A stretch of 64,000 nt of DNA from Candidatus Saccharibacteria bacterium UBA1103. Lineage in GTDB: Bacteria; Patescibacteriota; Saccharimonadia; Saccharimonadales; Saccharimonadaceae. The notes below the pieces were generated by a model. That model was not told where the DNA came from. It saw only the letters and a program-made list of their open reading frames with translations, and did not search any database. This document shows, in pieces, positions 1-8,591 of the stretch. Where the stretch lies: assembly GCA_002313515.1 (NCBI GenBank), contig DCBQ01000004.1, positions 62,001-126,000 of the forward strand, read 5' to 3'. Made by a program: the position numbers and the translations under genes. The first letter of the stretch is position 1; each line of letters starts with the position of its first letter.

Positions 1-1733
1 TAGCAGCGCTACTGGCGGGTACTAAATTCCGGGGTGAGTTTGAGGATCGCTTGAAGCGCGTAATCAATGAGGTTAAAAAAGATAAGGACCTGATAGTCTT
101 TATTGACGAGCTACACCTACTGATTGGCACGGGCTCTGGTAATGATGGCGCTATGGATGCAGCTAACATTCTAAAGCCGGCCTTGAGTCGGGGCGATTTT
201 CGTCTAATTGGTGCTACTACTAGCGACGAATATCGTAAGTTTATCGAGAAGGACTCAGCCTTAACTCGACGTTTCCAGGAAATTATGGTTAACGAACCTA
301 GTGTATCAGATACTATTAAAATCCTGCAGGGCTTAGCACCAAAGTACGAAGAGCATCATCACGTTAAGATTAGCGAGAATATTATTAAAGAAGCGGTGCG
401 TTTGAGCCAGCGCTATCTGCCTGAGCGCAAACAGCCAGACAAGGCGTTAGACGTGATTGACGAGACGGCAGCGAGGGTGCATATTGCCAATGCTACTAGT
501 AAAGTTTCGCAGGATTTGGCTAAGTTTAAGGCTGAAGCCGGACGCTTAAATGCTGAAATGGAATCGGCAGTCAATGACGAGAACTATGAGAAGGCTGCTC
601 TGCTCAAGATGCGCGTTAGCCGCTTGAACGAGCAGATCGAAAAACTGGAGCAAGACGAACATGCCGGTGCGGCTTCAGCTGTTAAGTTAAATGATGTCGC
701 ACGGACCGTTAGTGTGATGACAGGCATACCACTAGAGCAGTTACAACGTGATGAAGCGGTTAAACTGGCTAATCTAGAGAAGCGCTTAGGCAAGCGTATT
801 ATTGGGCAGAAGCAAGCGGTGGCGGCGGTGGCCGATGCAATTCGTCGTTCACGGGCGGGGATTTCCGACCCGCGGCGACCGATTGGCTCGTTTATCTTCC
901 TTGGGCCAACGGGCGTGGGCAAGACTGAGCTAGCTAAAGTGCTGGCGGATGAAGTCTTTGGTAGCCGTAAGAACTTGATTAAGATTGATATGAGTGAATT
1001 TGGCGAACGTCATACGGTAGCACGTCTAGTGGGCGCACCGGCTGGCTATGTTGGCTACGATGATGGTGGTACGCTGACCGAAAAGGTGCGTCGCCAACCA
1101 TATTCAGTGATCTTGTTTGATGAGATTGAGAAAGCTCATCCAGAGGTCTTTAACATTCTGTTGCAGATTCTAGAAGATGGTACGCTAACTGATGGCCACA
1201 ACAAGACCGTGGATTTCCGCAACTGTGTAATTATCTTGACTAGTAACATAGGTGCTAACGAAATGACGACCAATAAGGTGGGCTTTGTGGCTAGCGACGT
1301 GCCAGATAATGGCCATCGTGTTCAAGATCGCAATGAGGTAATGAGTTTGCTACAGCAGAAGATGCGGCCAGAGCTATTGAACCGTTTTGATGAAATCATC
1401 ATGTTTAATGCGCTGACGCGTGCCGAGGTAAATCAAATCTTCGACCTGATGATTGACGACCTGAATAAGCGATTAGCTGTTAAGGGCGTTGGCCTAACAG
1501 TTAGTAGTCGAGTCAAGCGTAATCTAGTAGATAAAGGCTTCAATGCTAAATACGGTGCTCGACCGCTACGGCGGGTGATCCAGAAGAGTCTGGAACACTT
1601 ACTGGCCGAACAGTTGATTCGGGGTGATATCAAGCGCGGAGATATGGTGCGTGCAACAATGAAAGATGGTGAAATCGTCCTGCAGTCCGAGAAAGAGTCG
1701 GCGTCGACTAAGTCGAACAAAGTTGCGGTATAA
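1..1733 (+). CDS. clpC: ATP-dependent Clp protease ATPase subunit ClpC, 5'-truncated by the window edge
   Basis: AAA+ unfoldase that feeds substrates to ClpP. The frame is open from base 3, so the start lies outside the window. Visible parts in order are the end of the first AAA+ module (GTKFRGEFEDRLKR, then Walker B VFIDELHLL), a UVR-like coiled middle region (NYEKAALLKMRVSRLNEQIEKL) that marks ClpC rather than ClpA, and a second AAA+ module with Walker A GPTGVGKTE and Walker B ILFDEIEKAHPE, followed by the C-terminal small domain. No frameshift is visible. ClpP is encoded about 9.4 kb downstream behind a CIRCE operator. The stop codon TAA (1731-1733) lies inside the -10 box of radA. Confidence 0.93.
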   Translation, partial: AALLAGTKFRGEFEDRLKRVINEVKKDKDLIVFIDELHLLIGTGSGNDGAMDAANILKPALSRGDFRLIGATTSDEYRKFIEKDSALTRRFQEIMVNEPSVSDTIKILQGLAPKYEEHHHVKISENIIKEAVRLSQRYLPERKQPDKALDVIDETAARVHIANATSKVSQDLAKFKAEAGRLNAEMESAVNDENYEKAALLKMRVSRLNEQIEKLEQDEHAGAASAVKLNDVARTVSVMTGIPLEQLQRDEAVKLANLEKRLGKRIIGQKQAVAAVADAIRRSRAGISDPRRPIGSFIFLGPTGVGKTELAKVLADEVFGSRKNLIKIDMSEFGERHTVARLVGAPAGYVGYDDGGTLTEKVRRQPYSVILFDEIEKAHPEVFNILLQILEDGTLTDGHNKTVDFRNCVIILTSNIGANEMTTNKVGFVASDVPDNGHRVQDRNEVMSLLQQKMRPELLNRFDEIIMFNALTRAEVNQIFDLMIDDLNKRLAVKGVGLTVSSRVKRNLVDKGFNAKYGARPLRRVIQKSLEHLLAEQLIRGDIKRGDMVRATMKDGEIVLQSEKESASTKSNKVAV

Positions 1734-1734
1734 T
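1704..1734 (+). promoter_or_regulatory. Probable leaderless promoter of radA
   Basis: A perfect TATAAT lies at 1729-1734, overlapping the clpC stop, with 7 nt to the radA ATG at 1742. Transcription would start at or next to the start codon. No good -35 box is seen at 17 nt; TCGACT at 1704 is 19 nt away and weak. No Shine-Dalgarno sequence is present. Confidence 0.5.
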
Positions 1735-1741
1735 AGACTAA

Positions 1742-3088
1742 ATGGTAAAAGCGAGGAGCAAATATGTCTGCCAGCAGTGCGGTACCAGCTATCCGAAGTG
1801 GTCGGGTAAGTGTGAAAACTGCGGAGCTTGGAATAGCCTGGTTGAACAGACGCCAGTGGCCGAGGGTAAATCAGCAGTAGCACGTTCGGCGGGTAAGAAG
1901 ATTGAGGCTGAACGGATTCGTGATGTGCGGGTAGATAAGGTTTCGACCCGCATTAACACGGGCTTTCTAGACTTAGATAACGTGCTGGGTGGCGGTCTAA
2001 TGCCGGGCGGTGTGGTCTTGGTGGCTGGCCAGCCAGGTATCGGTAAGTCTACTATCCTAATGCAGATCGCTAGCTATATTTCTAAAGGCAAGAAAGTACT
2101 GTACGCCAGCGGTGAGGAGTCGGCCTCGCAGGTGAAGTTACGAGCGGAGCGCTTGGGTGCCACTGAGACGGACAATCTGTATCTTGCTGCGACCACTAGC
2201 GCCGATGATGTGGCAGCGACTATCCAGGCGGGTGGTTATGAACTGGCGGTTATCGATTCCATGCAGACTATGTCCATGGCGGAAATCGCCAGTGCGCCGG
2301 GAACGGTAAGTCAGATTACAAACTGTGCCAACATTATTATTCGGGCGGCTAAACTGGCCAACACAGCGGTGATTCTGGTCGGCCACATTACCAAGGATGG
2401 CTCCATTGCTGGGCCGAAGATTCTGGAGCATCTAGTGGATGTGGTACTGAACTTTGAGGGCGATCGCTACGGTGGCTTTAAAATTATTCGGGCGGTGAAG
2501 AACCGATTTGGCTCGACCTCCGAGGTGGCGATTTTTGATATGACCCGCGAGGGGCTGAAGATTGTTGAGAACCCCTCGGCGGCGTTATTGGCCGAGCGGG
2601 CAGATACTGATGGTAGTATTGTGCTAGCTGGCATGGAGGGCAATCGGCCGTTATTGGTGGAGATTCAGGCACTGGTTAATAAAACTAGCTTTGGCTACGC
2701 TAAGCGTGCAGCATCGGGCTTTGATACTAACCGCCTAATTCTACTGATTGCTGTGCTAGAACGCCGGACTAAGCTGGATCTATCTGATAAAGATATTTTT
2801 ATCAATGTAGTGGGTGGAATTAAATTAAATGACCGCGCCTCGGACCTAGCGGTTTGTATGGCGATTGCCAGCGCGGCGGCAGAGCGTAAGCTGCGCGATG
2901 GGGCGGTGGTGTTTGGCGAGGTTGGTCTAGGTGGCGAAATTCGTAGTGCTACCATGGCTGAGAAGCGTATTGCCGAGGCAAAGAAACTGGGCTTTAAGTA
3001 CGCCATCGGTCCGCAATCGGCCGCTCGCAATAAATTTGTCATCCCCGCCACTGACCTTCGCGATGCCCTGAATCAGCATTTGCGGTAA
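1742..3088 (+). CDS. radA: DNA repair protein RadA (Sms)
   Basis: RecA-like ATPase that promotes branch migration and processing of recombination intermediates. The 448-aa protein has the full RadA layout. An N-terminal Cys4 zinc finger (CQQCG then CENCGAW, residues about 9-30) is intact. Walker A GQPGIGKST is near residue 95, the RadA-specific KNRFGS motif is near residue 250, and a C-terminal Lon-protease-like domain lies at about 285-448. The ATG at 1742 gives the standard N-terminus. The gene follows clpC by 8 bp but appears to have its own leaderless promoter. The retained zinc finger contrasts with the zinc-site loss in RpoC and LigA of this genome. Confidence 0.95.
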   Translation: MVKARSKYVCQQCGTSYPKWSGKCENCGAWNSLVEQTPVAEGKSAVARSAGKKIEAERIRDVRVDKVSTRINTGFLDLDNVLGGGLMPGGVVLVAGQPGIGKSTILMQIASYISKGKKVLYASGEESASQVKLRAERLGATETDNLYLAATTSADDVAATIQAGGYELAVIDSMQTMSMAEIASAPGTVSQITNCANIIIRAAKLANTAVILVGHITKDGSIAGPKILEHLVDVVLNFEGDRYGGFKIIRAVKNRFGSTSEVAIFDMTREGLKIVENPSAALLAERADTDGSIVLAGMEGNRPLLVEIQALVNKTSFGYAKRAASGFDTNRLILLIAVLERRTKLDLSDKDIFINVVGGIKLNDRASDLAVCMAIASAAAERKLRDGAVVFGEVGLGGEIRSATMAEKRIAEAKKLGFKYAIGPQSAARNKFVIPATDLRDALNQHLR

Positions 3089-3094
3089 TGATGT

Positions 3095-3100
3095 TATAAT
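3095..3100 (+). promoter_or_regulatory. -10 box of hisS (near-leaderless)
   Basis: TATAAT ends 10 nt before the hisS ATG at 3111, predicting a leader of about 3-4 nt. No convincing -35 box or Shine-Dalgarno sequence is present. Confidence 0.4.
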
Positions 3101-3110
3101 ATAACTAGTT

Positions 3111-4394
3111 ATGAGTTTGAGTCTATCAAGTTATAGGGGGTCACGTGACCTCTACCCGTCGGACATGCGCCTGCGCAACTATATTTTTAGTGGCTGGCGT
3201 AAAGTTGTTGAAAGTTATGGCTATCAAGAATACATGGCGCCAATGTTGGAGCCACTAGAAACCTATGCGGCTAAAAGCGGCGAGGAAATTACTAACGAGC
3301 AGACCTATGCCTTCGAGGATCGTGGTGGTCGTCATGTGGCGATTCGTCCAGAGATGACACCATCTGTTACACGGATGATTGCGGCGCGTCGTCAGGAAAC
3401 ACCACTACCAGCACGCTACTATTCCATTGCTAACTTTATGCGTTACGAGCGCCCACAGCACGGACGCGAGCGCGAGTTCTGGCAGCTAAACTTTGATCTA
3501 TTTGGTGTTCCAGGTATTGCCGGCGATATCGAGATTATCCACCTGAGTCATGACATCGTGAAACACTTTGGTGCGACCGACGAAATGTTTACTATTAAGG
3601 TTAACGATCGTCGCTTAACGAACTTCATTATGACGAGCTACCTAGGCCTAAACGACGAACAGGCCGGGCGCATGATTAGGCTGCTAGATCGCTTTGACAA
3701 GCTGCCGCGCGAAGCTTTTGATGAGCAGGCACGGGATATTATTGGTGATAACGCAGCGACCTTTGATAAACTAAACCAAATTATTGCGGTAACTAGTCTG
3801 AATAGTTTGCCGGACGAAGTGAGGAACTCGGATGCTGTACAGCCGGTAATCCAGGTGCTGGATGGGCTAAAGCGGCTGGGCGTTAACAATGCCGTTTACG
3901 ACGTACGACTGATGCGCGGCTTTGATTACTATACTGGCATTGTCTTTGAGGCATTTGACGAGGCGCCTGAGAACCGTCGGGCTATGTTTGGCGGTGGTCG
4001 TTATGACGGGCTGGTCGCCATGTTCGGCGTGGAAACTTTGCCGGTGGTTGGGGCGGCGCCAGGTGAAACTATGTTTATGGAATTTCTGCGAGCCCACAAA
4101 CTAATTCCAGAGCTAGCGCCGACGGTAACGACCTATGCGATTCCGCTGACTGACGAGATAGCGGTGGAGAGCCGCGTGGTCGAATTGCGTCAAGCAGGTA
4201 TTAACGTCGCGGTCGACACTACGGATCGCAAGATGGATAAGAAGATGAAGGCGGCAATTAAGCAGGGTGCCAAGTGGCTGATCTTTATCGGTGACGAAGA
4301 GGTGCAATCAGGTCAGCTACAGCTAAAAAACTTGACTACTGGTGAGCAGGAGCACCTGACAGCGGAGCAGATTGCGGTAAAAATTAACGGTTAA
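3111..4394 (+). CDS. hisS: Histidine--tRNA ligase
   Basis: Class II aminoacyl-tRNA synthetase charging tRNA-His. The 427-aa length is normal. Motif 2 is visible as RYERPQHGREREFWQLNFD (about 118-136). The histidine-specific motif is RGFDYYTGIVFEAF (about 268-281). Motif 3 includes GGGRYDGL and the downstream GAAPGETMF. The C-terminal anticodon-binding domain covers about 330-427. The gene lies between radA and tig, 22 and 27 bp from its neighbours, with its own -10 box. Nothing in it looks atypical. Confidence 0.96.
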   Translation: MSLSLSSYRGSRDLYPSDMRLRNYIFSGWRKVVESYGYQEYMAPMLEPLETYAAKSGEEITNEQTYAFEDRGGRHVAIRPEMTPSVTRMIAARRQETPLPARYYSIANFMRYERPQHGREREFWQLNFDLFGVPGIAGDIEIIHLSHDIVKHFGATDEMFTIKVNDRRLTNFIMTSYLGLNDEQAGRMIRLLDRFDKLPREAFDEQARDIIGDNAATFDKLNQIIAVTSLNSLPDEVRNSDAVQPVIQVLDGLKRLGVNNAVYDVRLMRGFDYYTGIVFEAFDEAPENRRAMFGGGRYDGLVAMFGVETLPVVGAAPGETMFMEFLRAHKLIPELAPTVTTYAIPLTDEIAVESRVVELRQAGINVAVDTTDRKMDKKMKAAIKQGAKWLIFIGDEEVQSGQLQLKNLTTGEQEHLTAEQIAVKING

Positions 4395-4412
4395 TCAGAT
4401 ATCTGGTAAAAT
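4384..4412 (+). promoter_or_regulatory. Promoter of tig
   Basis: TTAACG (4384-4389), a 17-nt spacer and TAAAAT (4407-4412) end 9 nt before the tig ATG at 4422. An AGGAG at 4413-4417 falls between the -10 box and the start and may be only partly transcribed. Confidence 0.5.
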
Positions 4413-4421
4413 AGGAGCATT

Positions 4422-5705
4422 ATGGATTACAAGAAGAAGGAAATTAGCAAGAATAAGTTTGAATACACGGTAACCGTGTCAGCGGACATGATTAAGCAAT
4501 GTCACGATAAGGCGGTTAAGAGCCTGGGTAAAGATGCTAAGGTATCAGGTTTCCGCAAGGGGCATGTACCAATGGAGGTCCTAGAGCGGGCGATTGACCC
4601 AGCGCGCCTGGCTGATGCTGAAATTAACGAGGCGGTTAACACTACGGTGATTGAGCTGATTGAGAAAGAGGACATTCAGCCGCTAGATCAGCCGGTAATT
4701 AGCTTGACTAAGTATGTACCGAATCAGACGATTGAATATACCGCGACCATTGAAATTGTGCCACCAGTTAAGTTGGCTGATGTGAAGAAGCTAAAGACCA
4801 AGCGGCCTGAGGTTAAGGTTGAGGATAAAGAAGTTGATGAGGTAGTTGAACGTTTACGCACTAATGCTGCCGATAAGACAGCGGTTGATCGTGCGGCCAA
4901 GAAGGGCGACGAGGTTATCATTGACTTTACTGGCTCGATTGATGGTAAAGAGTTCGAAGGTGGCAAGGCTAAGGACTACGAACTGAAGCTTGGTAGCGGC
5001 GCCTTTATCCCTGGCTTTGAGGAAGGTATTGAGGGCCATAAGGCAGGCGAAGAGTTTGATGTAAACGTGACCTTCCCTGCGGAATATGGCGCTAAGGAAT
5101 TAGCGGGTCAGAAATCGACCTTCAAAGTTAAGCTAAGCAAAGTTAATGAGCTAAAGCTATCAGAGCTAAACGATGAATTTGCCAAGAGTATTGCGCCGGA
5201 CTTTAAGACTCTAGCCGACCTAAAGAAGGATATTCGCACTAATCTAGAACAGAGCCAAAAGGCCGAGGCTAAGCAGAAGTTTGAAGATGACTTGCTGAGT
5301 GAGTTGGCCGAGAAATCAGACGTTGACGTGCCAGAGGTGCTAGTTAATGATCAGATGCCACAGATGGAGCAGCAGTTTACCCAGGGTCTAATGTATCGTG
5401 GTCTAGACCTGGATGGTTATCTAGCACAGAAGAAGCTAACTAAGGACGAGTGGGAGAAGCAAGAGCTGCGCCCAGCCGCCGAGAAGCGCATTCGTAATAG
5501 CCTGGTAATTAGCCAGTTTGCCAAGGATAATCACATTGAGGTAACTACCGAGGAAATTAAGAGCTATCGCGATAAGATTCTGGACCGCTATACCAACGAA
5601 AACATTCGTAAGCAGTTTGAAACACCGGAATACACTCGTCAAATTGCGCAGCAGCTAGCCACCGAGAAGGCTATGGCGAAGCTGGTTGAGCTAGCTGGGA
5701 AATAG
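4422..5705 (+). CDS. tig: Trigger factor
   Basis: Ribosome-associated chaperone and peptidyl-prolyl isomerase that meets nascent chains at the exit tunnel. The 427-aa protein has the ribosome-binding loop GFRKGHVP (about 43-50), a central FKBP-type PPIase domain (GDEVIIDFTGSIDGKEFEGG onward, about 162-245) and a helical C-terminal substrate cradle. A hairpin 13 bp after the stop separates it from the AT-rich island. Together with clpC, clpP, dnaK, dnaJ and grpE, this window carries much of the cell's proteostasis machinery. Confidence 0.95.
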   Translation: MDYKKKEISKNKFEYTVTVSADMIKQCHDKAVKSLGKDAKVSGFRKGHVPMEVLERAIDPARLADAEINEAVNTTVIELIEKEDIQPLDQPVISLTKYVPNQTIEYTATIEIVPPVKLADVKKLKTKRPEVKVEDKEVDEVVERLRTNAADKTAVDRAAKKGDEVIIDFTGSIDGKEFEGGKAKDYELKLGSGAFIPGFEEGIEGHKAGEEFDVNVTFPAEYGAKELAGQKSTFKVKLSKVNELKLSELNDEFAKSIAPDFKTLADLKKDIRTNLEQSQKAEAKQKFEDDLLSELAEKSDVDVPEVLVNDQMPQMEQQFTQGLMYRGLDLDGYLAQKKLTKDEWEKQELRPAAEKRIRNSLVISQFAKDNHIEVTTEEIKSYRDKILDRYTNENIRKQFETPEYTRQIAQQLATEKAMAKLVELAGK

Positions 5706-5717
5706 CTAGAATAAAAG

Positions 5718-5736
5718 CCCCGCCATAAAGGCGGGG
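5718..5736 (+). terminator. GC-rich hairpin after tig
   Basis: A perfect 7-bp stem CCCCGCC/GGCGGGG encloses an ATAAA loop. It has no good T-run on the + side, so it is either a weak intrinsic terminator or an mRNA 3'-end protector. It marks the left edge of the AT-rich island. Confidence 0.55.
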
Positions 5737-5878
5737 TATGGACGATAATTATAATACGAGCATTTCTAAAATATTAGATTGCTGGAGTTTATTAAACTCC
5801 AAAAGATGCAATAGGACAGTAAAGTTCCTAAAACAATAACAACTGATTTAAAGAATGATCTAATATAGATACAATTAA

Positions 5879-6022
5879 GTGCATTTTGATAATCATAATG
5901 CAGGAATATTAGCAACTAGAGCATTAGAATATTCTTTATCGGACAGTTATAAAAGAATTGATGCCCCAGCACAAAGCGAAAAATACAAACTGGGAAGCAG
6001 GTATCAAGTTAAAGAAAGATAA
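5879..6022 (+). pseudogene. Fragment resembling a TOPRIM/DUF3991 mobile-element protein
   Basis: An open stretch of 46 codons from CAT at 5882 to TAA at 6020, preceded by an in-frame stop and GTG, encodes HFDNHNAGILATRALEYSLS and then a basic tail. The pattern [hydrophobic]-DND-x-AG-x-x-AT with a following Leu-Ser-x-x-Tyr resembles the toprim core of DUF3991-type proteins carried by conjugative and mobilisable elements. The canonical DND is DNH here. The rest of that domain is missing. The surrounding 5745-6138 region has no other usable frame. The homology is remembered, not searched. Confidence 0.4.
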
Positions 6023-6138
6023 AAAGGAAGTCTTGGTGTAGACTAAGACTTATGCCTTAGCTAGCACTGCAAATGCTCCTAACATCTACTGATAAGCTAG
6101 AGATACCCTAGAACCTTTTAAAACCACAGCTTCATTTT

Positions 6139-6167
6139 TTGCAAAAATAGGTAAAATGCGGTATAAT
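6139..6167 (+). promoter_or_regulatory. Promoter of the first island gene
   Basis: TTGCAA (6139-6144), a 17-nt spacer and TATAAT (6162-6167) give a good sigma-70-type promoter. The leader to the ATG at 6224 is about 50 nt and includes GGGAGGTG at 6211-6218. Confidence 0.6.
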
Positions 6168-6223
6168 CTATAAAGAAATTTTAAGCTAAAAATAGTAGTT
6201 TGACGTAGCTGGGAGGTGCAAAA

Positions 6224-6394
6224 ATGTATAAAACTGTTGTTATAGAATACTCTCCAAGGGCAGACGCCATGGCGAAAAAGATAGAAGAAAAATCTAATGA
6301 AATGTTAGAAGATGGATATAAATTGGTAACAATGTCTATAACCAATTCCGCAAAAGCAATATTAGTATTTAGAAGGCTCTTAAAGAATGCTTGA
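6224..6394 (+). CDS. Small hypothetical protein, 56 aa
   Basis: ATG at 6224 follows a strong Shine-Dalgarno GGGAGGTG (6211-6218) and a consensus-like promoter, so the gene is likely real. The protein begins MYKTVVIEYSPRADAMAKK and is predicted alpha/beta, soluble and single-domain. It is loosely reminiscent of short DUF4177-like proteins, but I cannot assign a family. Its stop overlaps the region just before the next small membrane protein (6424), suggesting an operon. Confidence 0.6.
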   Translation: MYKTVVIEYSPRADAMAKKIEEKSNEMLEDGYKLVTMSITNSAKAILVFRRLLKNA

Positions 6395-6423
6395 TATTTA
6401 AATATAACGCGATGTATTGTTTT

Positions 6424-6612
6424 ATGAAAAAATTAAAAACGGGAATATTATTAATTTTATTGGGAAACTTGTTATATTTAGCATATATCTATTTCTATGG
6501 CAATGAAACAAATGATTTTAGTAATTTTAGTAGTGGCTTTTTATTGGGGCTATCTATCGGATGCAACCTTGTTGGTATTATTTTAGCTGTGGCATATATG
6601 TCTAAAAAATAA
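6424..6612 (+). CDS. Small membrane protein, 62 aa
   Basis: It starts at ATG 6424 (MKKLKTGILLILLGNLLYLA), with a basic N-terminus followed by two hydrophobic segments (about 6-25 and 36-58) and a lysine tail. An in-frame TTG at 6391 would add 11 residues but overlaps the upstream stop and adds nothing membrane-like. No Shine-Dalgarno sequence is evident. Function unknown. Small two-helix proteins of this kind are common beside ABC exporters in Firmicutes, but no specific role can be claimed. Confidence 0.55.
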   Translation: MKKLKTGILLILLGNLLYLAYIYFYGNETNDFSNFSSGFLLGLSIGCNLVGIILAVAYMSKK

Positions 6613-6648
6613 TAAAGATAAAATAGTACTTCCTAAAGTAGTAAAACT

Positions 6649-7353
6649 ATGAAAAAAGATTTAAGCGCCAGACAAAAAAGTGCTGATAAGGATTTAAACA
6701 TTATTATATCTGCTACTATAATACCACTAATTATTTATTTGATTTTTGGTAAAAATATTATGAGTTTTGCGGGGATAAATGAAGTAAATATATGGTTAAG
6801 GTTTATCCCTATTATGCTAGTTCAATTTGGTCTAGCAGGTTTAGGCAGTTTAATAGTAATTTGCTATAGAAAAGAAAAACTAAAAGAATATGGACTAATA
6901 AAAAATAATTTTCTCAAGACAATTATATTGTCAATTCTAGTATGTATCCCATCTATGATTTTTCTCTTATTGAATAATGAGATAGATTCATACTTGCCAT
7001 TTCAAAATTGTGCTTTTGCAAAGTCGTTTTTAAATTCAAGTTTTCCAACTAATGTATTAGGATATATGCTAATAGCATTGATTTGGGGATTCGCAGAAGG
7101 ATTTAATTATATTGTAATATCTAGAAAAATAAATGATAGATTCATAAGTAAAAATAAATTGTTAAATTATGGTGCTCTTGTATGTGGAATTGTATGTATA
7201 TTAATTCATGGTATGATTGGACTTGATTTATATACCATTTTTGAGGCACTCTCTACATTTATAATAATTTATGGTATGTTAGTGATTAAAGATGCAACAA
7301 ATAATGCTTGGGGTTGCATATTTATATTCTTATTTTTCTGGAATGCTATATAA
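6649..7353 (+). CDS. CPBP/Abi-like polytopic membrane protein
   Basis: A 234-aa protein with about seven hydrophobic segments. The stretch WGFAEGFNYIVISRKIND (about 147-164) and the later HGMIGLDLYTIFEALST (about 187-203) resemble the two active-site regions of CPBP intramembrane proteases. The first motif lacks the canonical EExxxR pair, having AEGFNY instead, so proteolytic activity is doubtful. The C-terminus NNAWGCIFIF fits a subgroup of CPBP relatives in Firmicutes. Family members act in CAAX processing or bacteriocin self-immunity; either role here is speculation. Confidence 0.55.
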   Translation: MKKDLSARQKSADKDLNIIISATIIPLIIYLIFGKNIMSFAGINEVNIWLRFIPIMLVQFGLAGLGSLIVICYRKEKLKEYGLIKNNFLKTIILSILVCIPSMIFLLLNNEIDSYLPFQNCAFAKSFLNSSFPTNVLGYMLIALIWGFAEGFNYIVISRKINDRFISKNKLLNYGALVCGIVCILIHGMIGLDLYTIFEALSTFIIIYGMLVIKDATNNAWGCIFIFLFFWNAI

Positions 7354-7389
7354 TTAGATAATCTATAAATTTGTTAGTAGAAAAAAGAT

Positions 7390-7562
7390 ATGAAAAAAGA
7401 AAAAGTTTTCTTTAATTTAATGTTATAGTATCAATAGTAATCGGAATAATACAATTTTTCGAAGTGTCCAAATTAGTAAATTGCATTTTTGGAATAATCA
7501 CTATAATTTTTGGAGTTATTGGCTATATGGTAAAGTTAAAAATAAAACAATCAATGAAATAG
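7390..7562 (+). pseudogene. Frameshifted small membrane-protein gene
   Basis: ATG at 7390 opens MKKEKVFFNLML and stops at TAG 7426-7428. The frame beginning at 7422 then continues VIVSIVIGIIQFFEVSKL and ends in a lysine-rich tail with TAG at 7560-7562. Joined, the two parts make a plausible two-helix protein of about 57 aa, so a small indel near 7417-7422 has probably split the gene. A sequencing error would look the same. Confidence 0.45.
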
Positions 7563-7599
7563 ATGTTTCCGCTGAATTAAGGAAGAGTGATTATAAAAA

Positions 7600-7788
7600 A
7601 TGAAAAACGAAAATAGAAAATCAAATAACGAAAAAGATAGCTATTTAGCAATTAGTGTGTGCTGTGGAGTAAGTATTGGTATTGCTATAGGTGTTGCTAC
7701 TGATAGTATGAATGTTAGTCTAGCTTTAGGAATATGTATTGGAACGGTAGTGGGCTTATTAATGGATAAAATAAAGGCAAGAAAGTAA
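7600..7788 (+). CDS. Small glycine-rich membrane protein, 62 aa
   Basis: ATG at 7600 (MKNENRKSNNEKDSYLAISV) has a GGAAGAG about 15 nt upstream. A charged N-terminus of about 17 residues precedes two hydrophobic stretches rich in Gly and Ala (GVSIGIAIGVATD, then ALGICIGTVVGLLMD), a glycine-zipper-like pattern. It ends in a basic tail. No family is recognised. It is followed after 3 bp by the 7792 gene. Confidence 0.5.
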   Translation: MKNENRKSNNEKDSYLAISVCCGVSIGIAIGVATDSMNVSLALGICIGTVVGLLMDKIKARK

Positions 7789-7791
7789 AAT

Positions 7792-7983
7792 ATGAAAAAT
7801 ATAAAAATGCCAAGTAAAATTAGAAAACAAAAATTGGCTATGCTTTGTGTTGGAGTATCTCCTTTTGAAAAGCTGTCGTTTAATAAAGTCTATGAACCTT
7901 GGATGAAAGCATTAATGGATGCAATGGGGGAATGTGATTGGACTGATAAGAAATATTTAAAGCCACTATTAGATTACATTTGA
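7792..7983 (+). CDS. Hypothetical soluble protein, 63 aa
   Basis: Starts ATG 7792, 3 bp after the previous stop, consistent with translational coupling. The sequence (MKNIKMPSKIRKQKLAMLCV onward) contains GVSPFEKLSFNKVYEPWMKA and ends abruptly in PLLDYI. The N-terminal hydrophobic strand followed by a helix suggests part of an alpha/beta domain, so it could be the remnant of a longer protein. Family not recognised. Confidence 0.4.
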   Translation: MKNIKMPSKIRKQKLAMLCVGVSPFEKLSFNKVYEPWMKALMDAMGECDWTDKKYLKPLLDYI

Positions 7984-8024
7984 TAATTAACTAGGGAATA
8001 GTAGTTGTATAGGAGGATAAAATC

Positions 8025-8555
8025 ATGAATATAATAATATATGGTTCTAAGTATGGTACTACAAAACAATATGCAAAGGAACTATCAAAAAAGACTAATA
8101 TCAAAGCAGAAGGCTATGAGGATATAAAAACTATAAATGAATATGAAACAATTATATATATTGGCGCATTGTATGCCGGAGGAGTTTTGGGAATGGCTAA
8201 AACTTTTAAAAAAATATCTAATTGCAAAAATAAGAAAATAATAATTGCAACAGTTGGATTATCGGATCCTATGGACGAGGAAAATATAAATAATATAGAA
8301 AATAATATGAAGAGACAACTTTCAAATGAAATATACAAAAAAGCATCAATTTATCATCTAAGAGGAGGAATAGACTATTCTAAGCTTAACTTTCTACATA
8401 AAACAATGATGAGAATACTCTATGAAAAAGCAAAAAGTTTACCAGAAGAAAAGAAAACGACAGAAGATAAATTGATGATACAAAGTTTACTACAAAAAGT
8501 AAACTTTGTAGATTTTTCTAGTTTAGAAAATATAATTGATGAAATTAAAAAATAA
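8025..8555 (+). CDS. Flavodoxin-domain protein (HemG/Flavodoxin_5-like)
   Basis: A 176-aa FMN-binding-type protein. The N-terminus MNIIIYGSKYGTTKQYAKEL is the flavodoxin phosphate-binding loop (T/S-x-T-G/T-x-T type). IIYIGALYAGGVLGMAKTF (about 44-62) matches the second flavin loop of Flavodoxin_5 proteins, which include menaquinone-dependent protoporphyrinogen oxidase HemG. The start is fixed by AGGAGG at 8011-8016, 8 nt before the ATG. It is probably a redox protein with an unknown partner; no haem genes are nearby. AT-rich codon use matches the island, not the host flanks. Confidence 0.75.
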   Translation: MNIIIYGSKYGTTKQYAKELSKKTNIKAEGYEDIKTINEYETIIYIGALYAGGVLGMAKTFKKISNCKNKKIIIATVGLSDPMDEENINNIENNMKRQLSNEIYKKASIYHLRGGIDYSKLNFLHKTMMRILYEKAKSLPEEKKTTEDKLMIQSLLQKVNFVDFSSLENIIDEIKK

Positions 8556-8591
8556 TTTGCTCCTTAGGGGATTGTAAAAAGAAAACCACTG

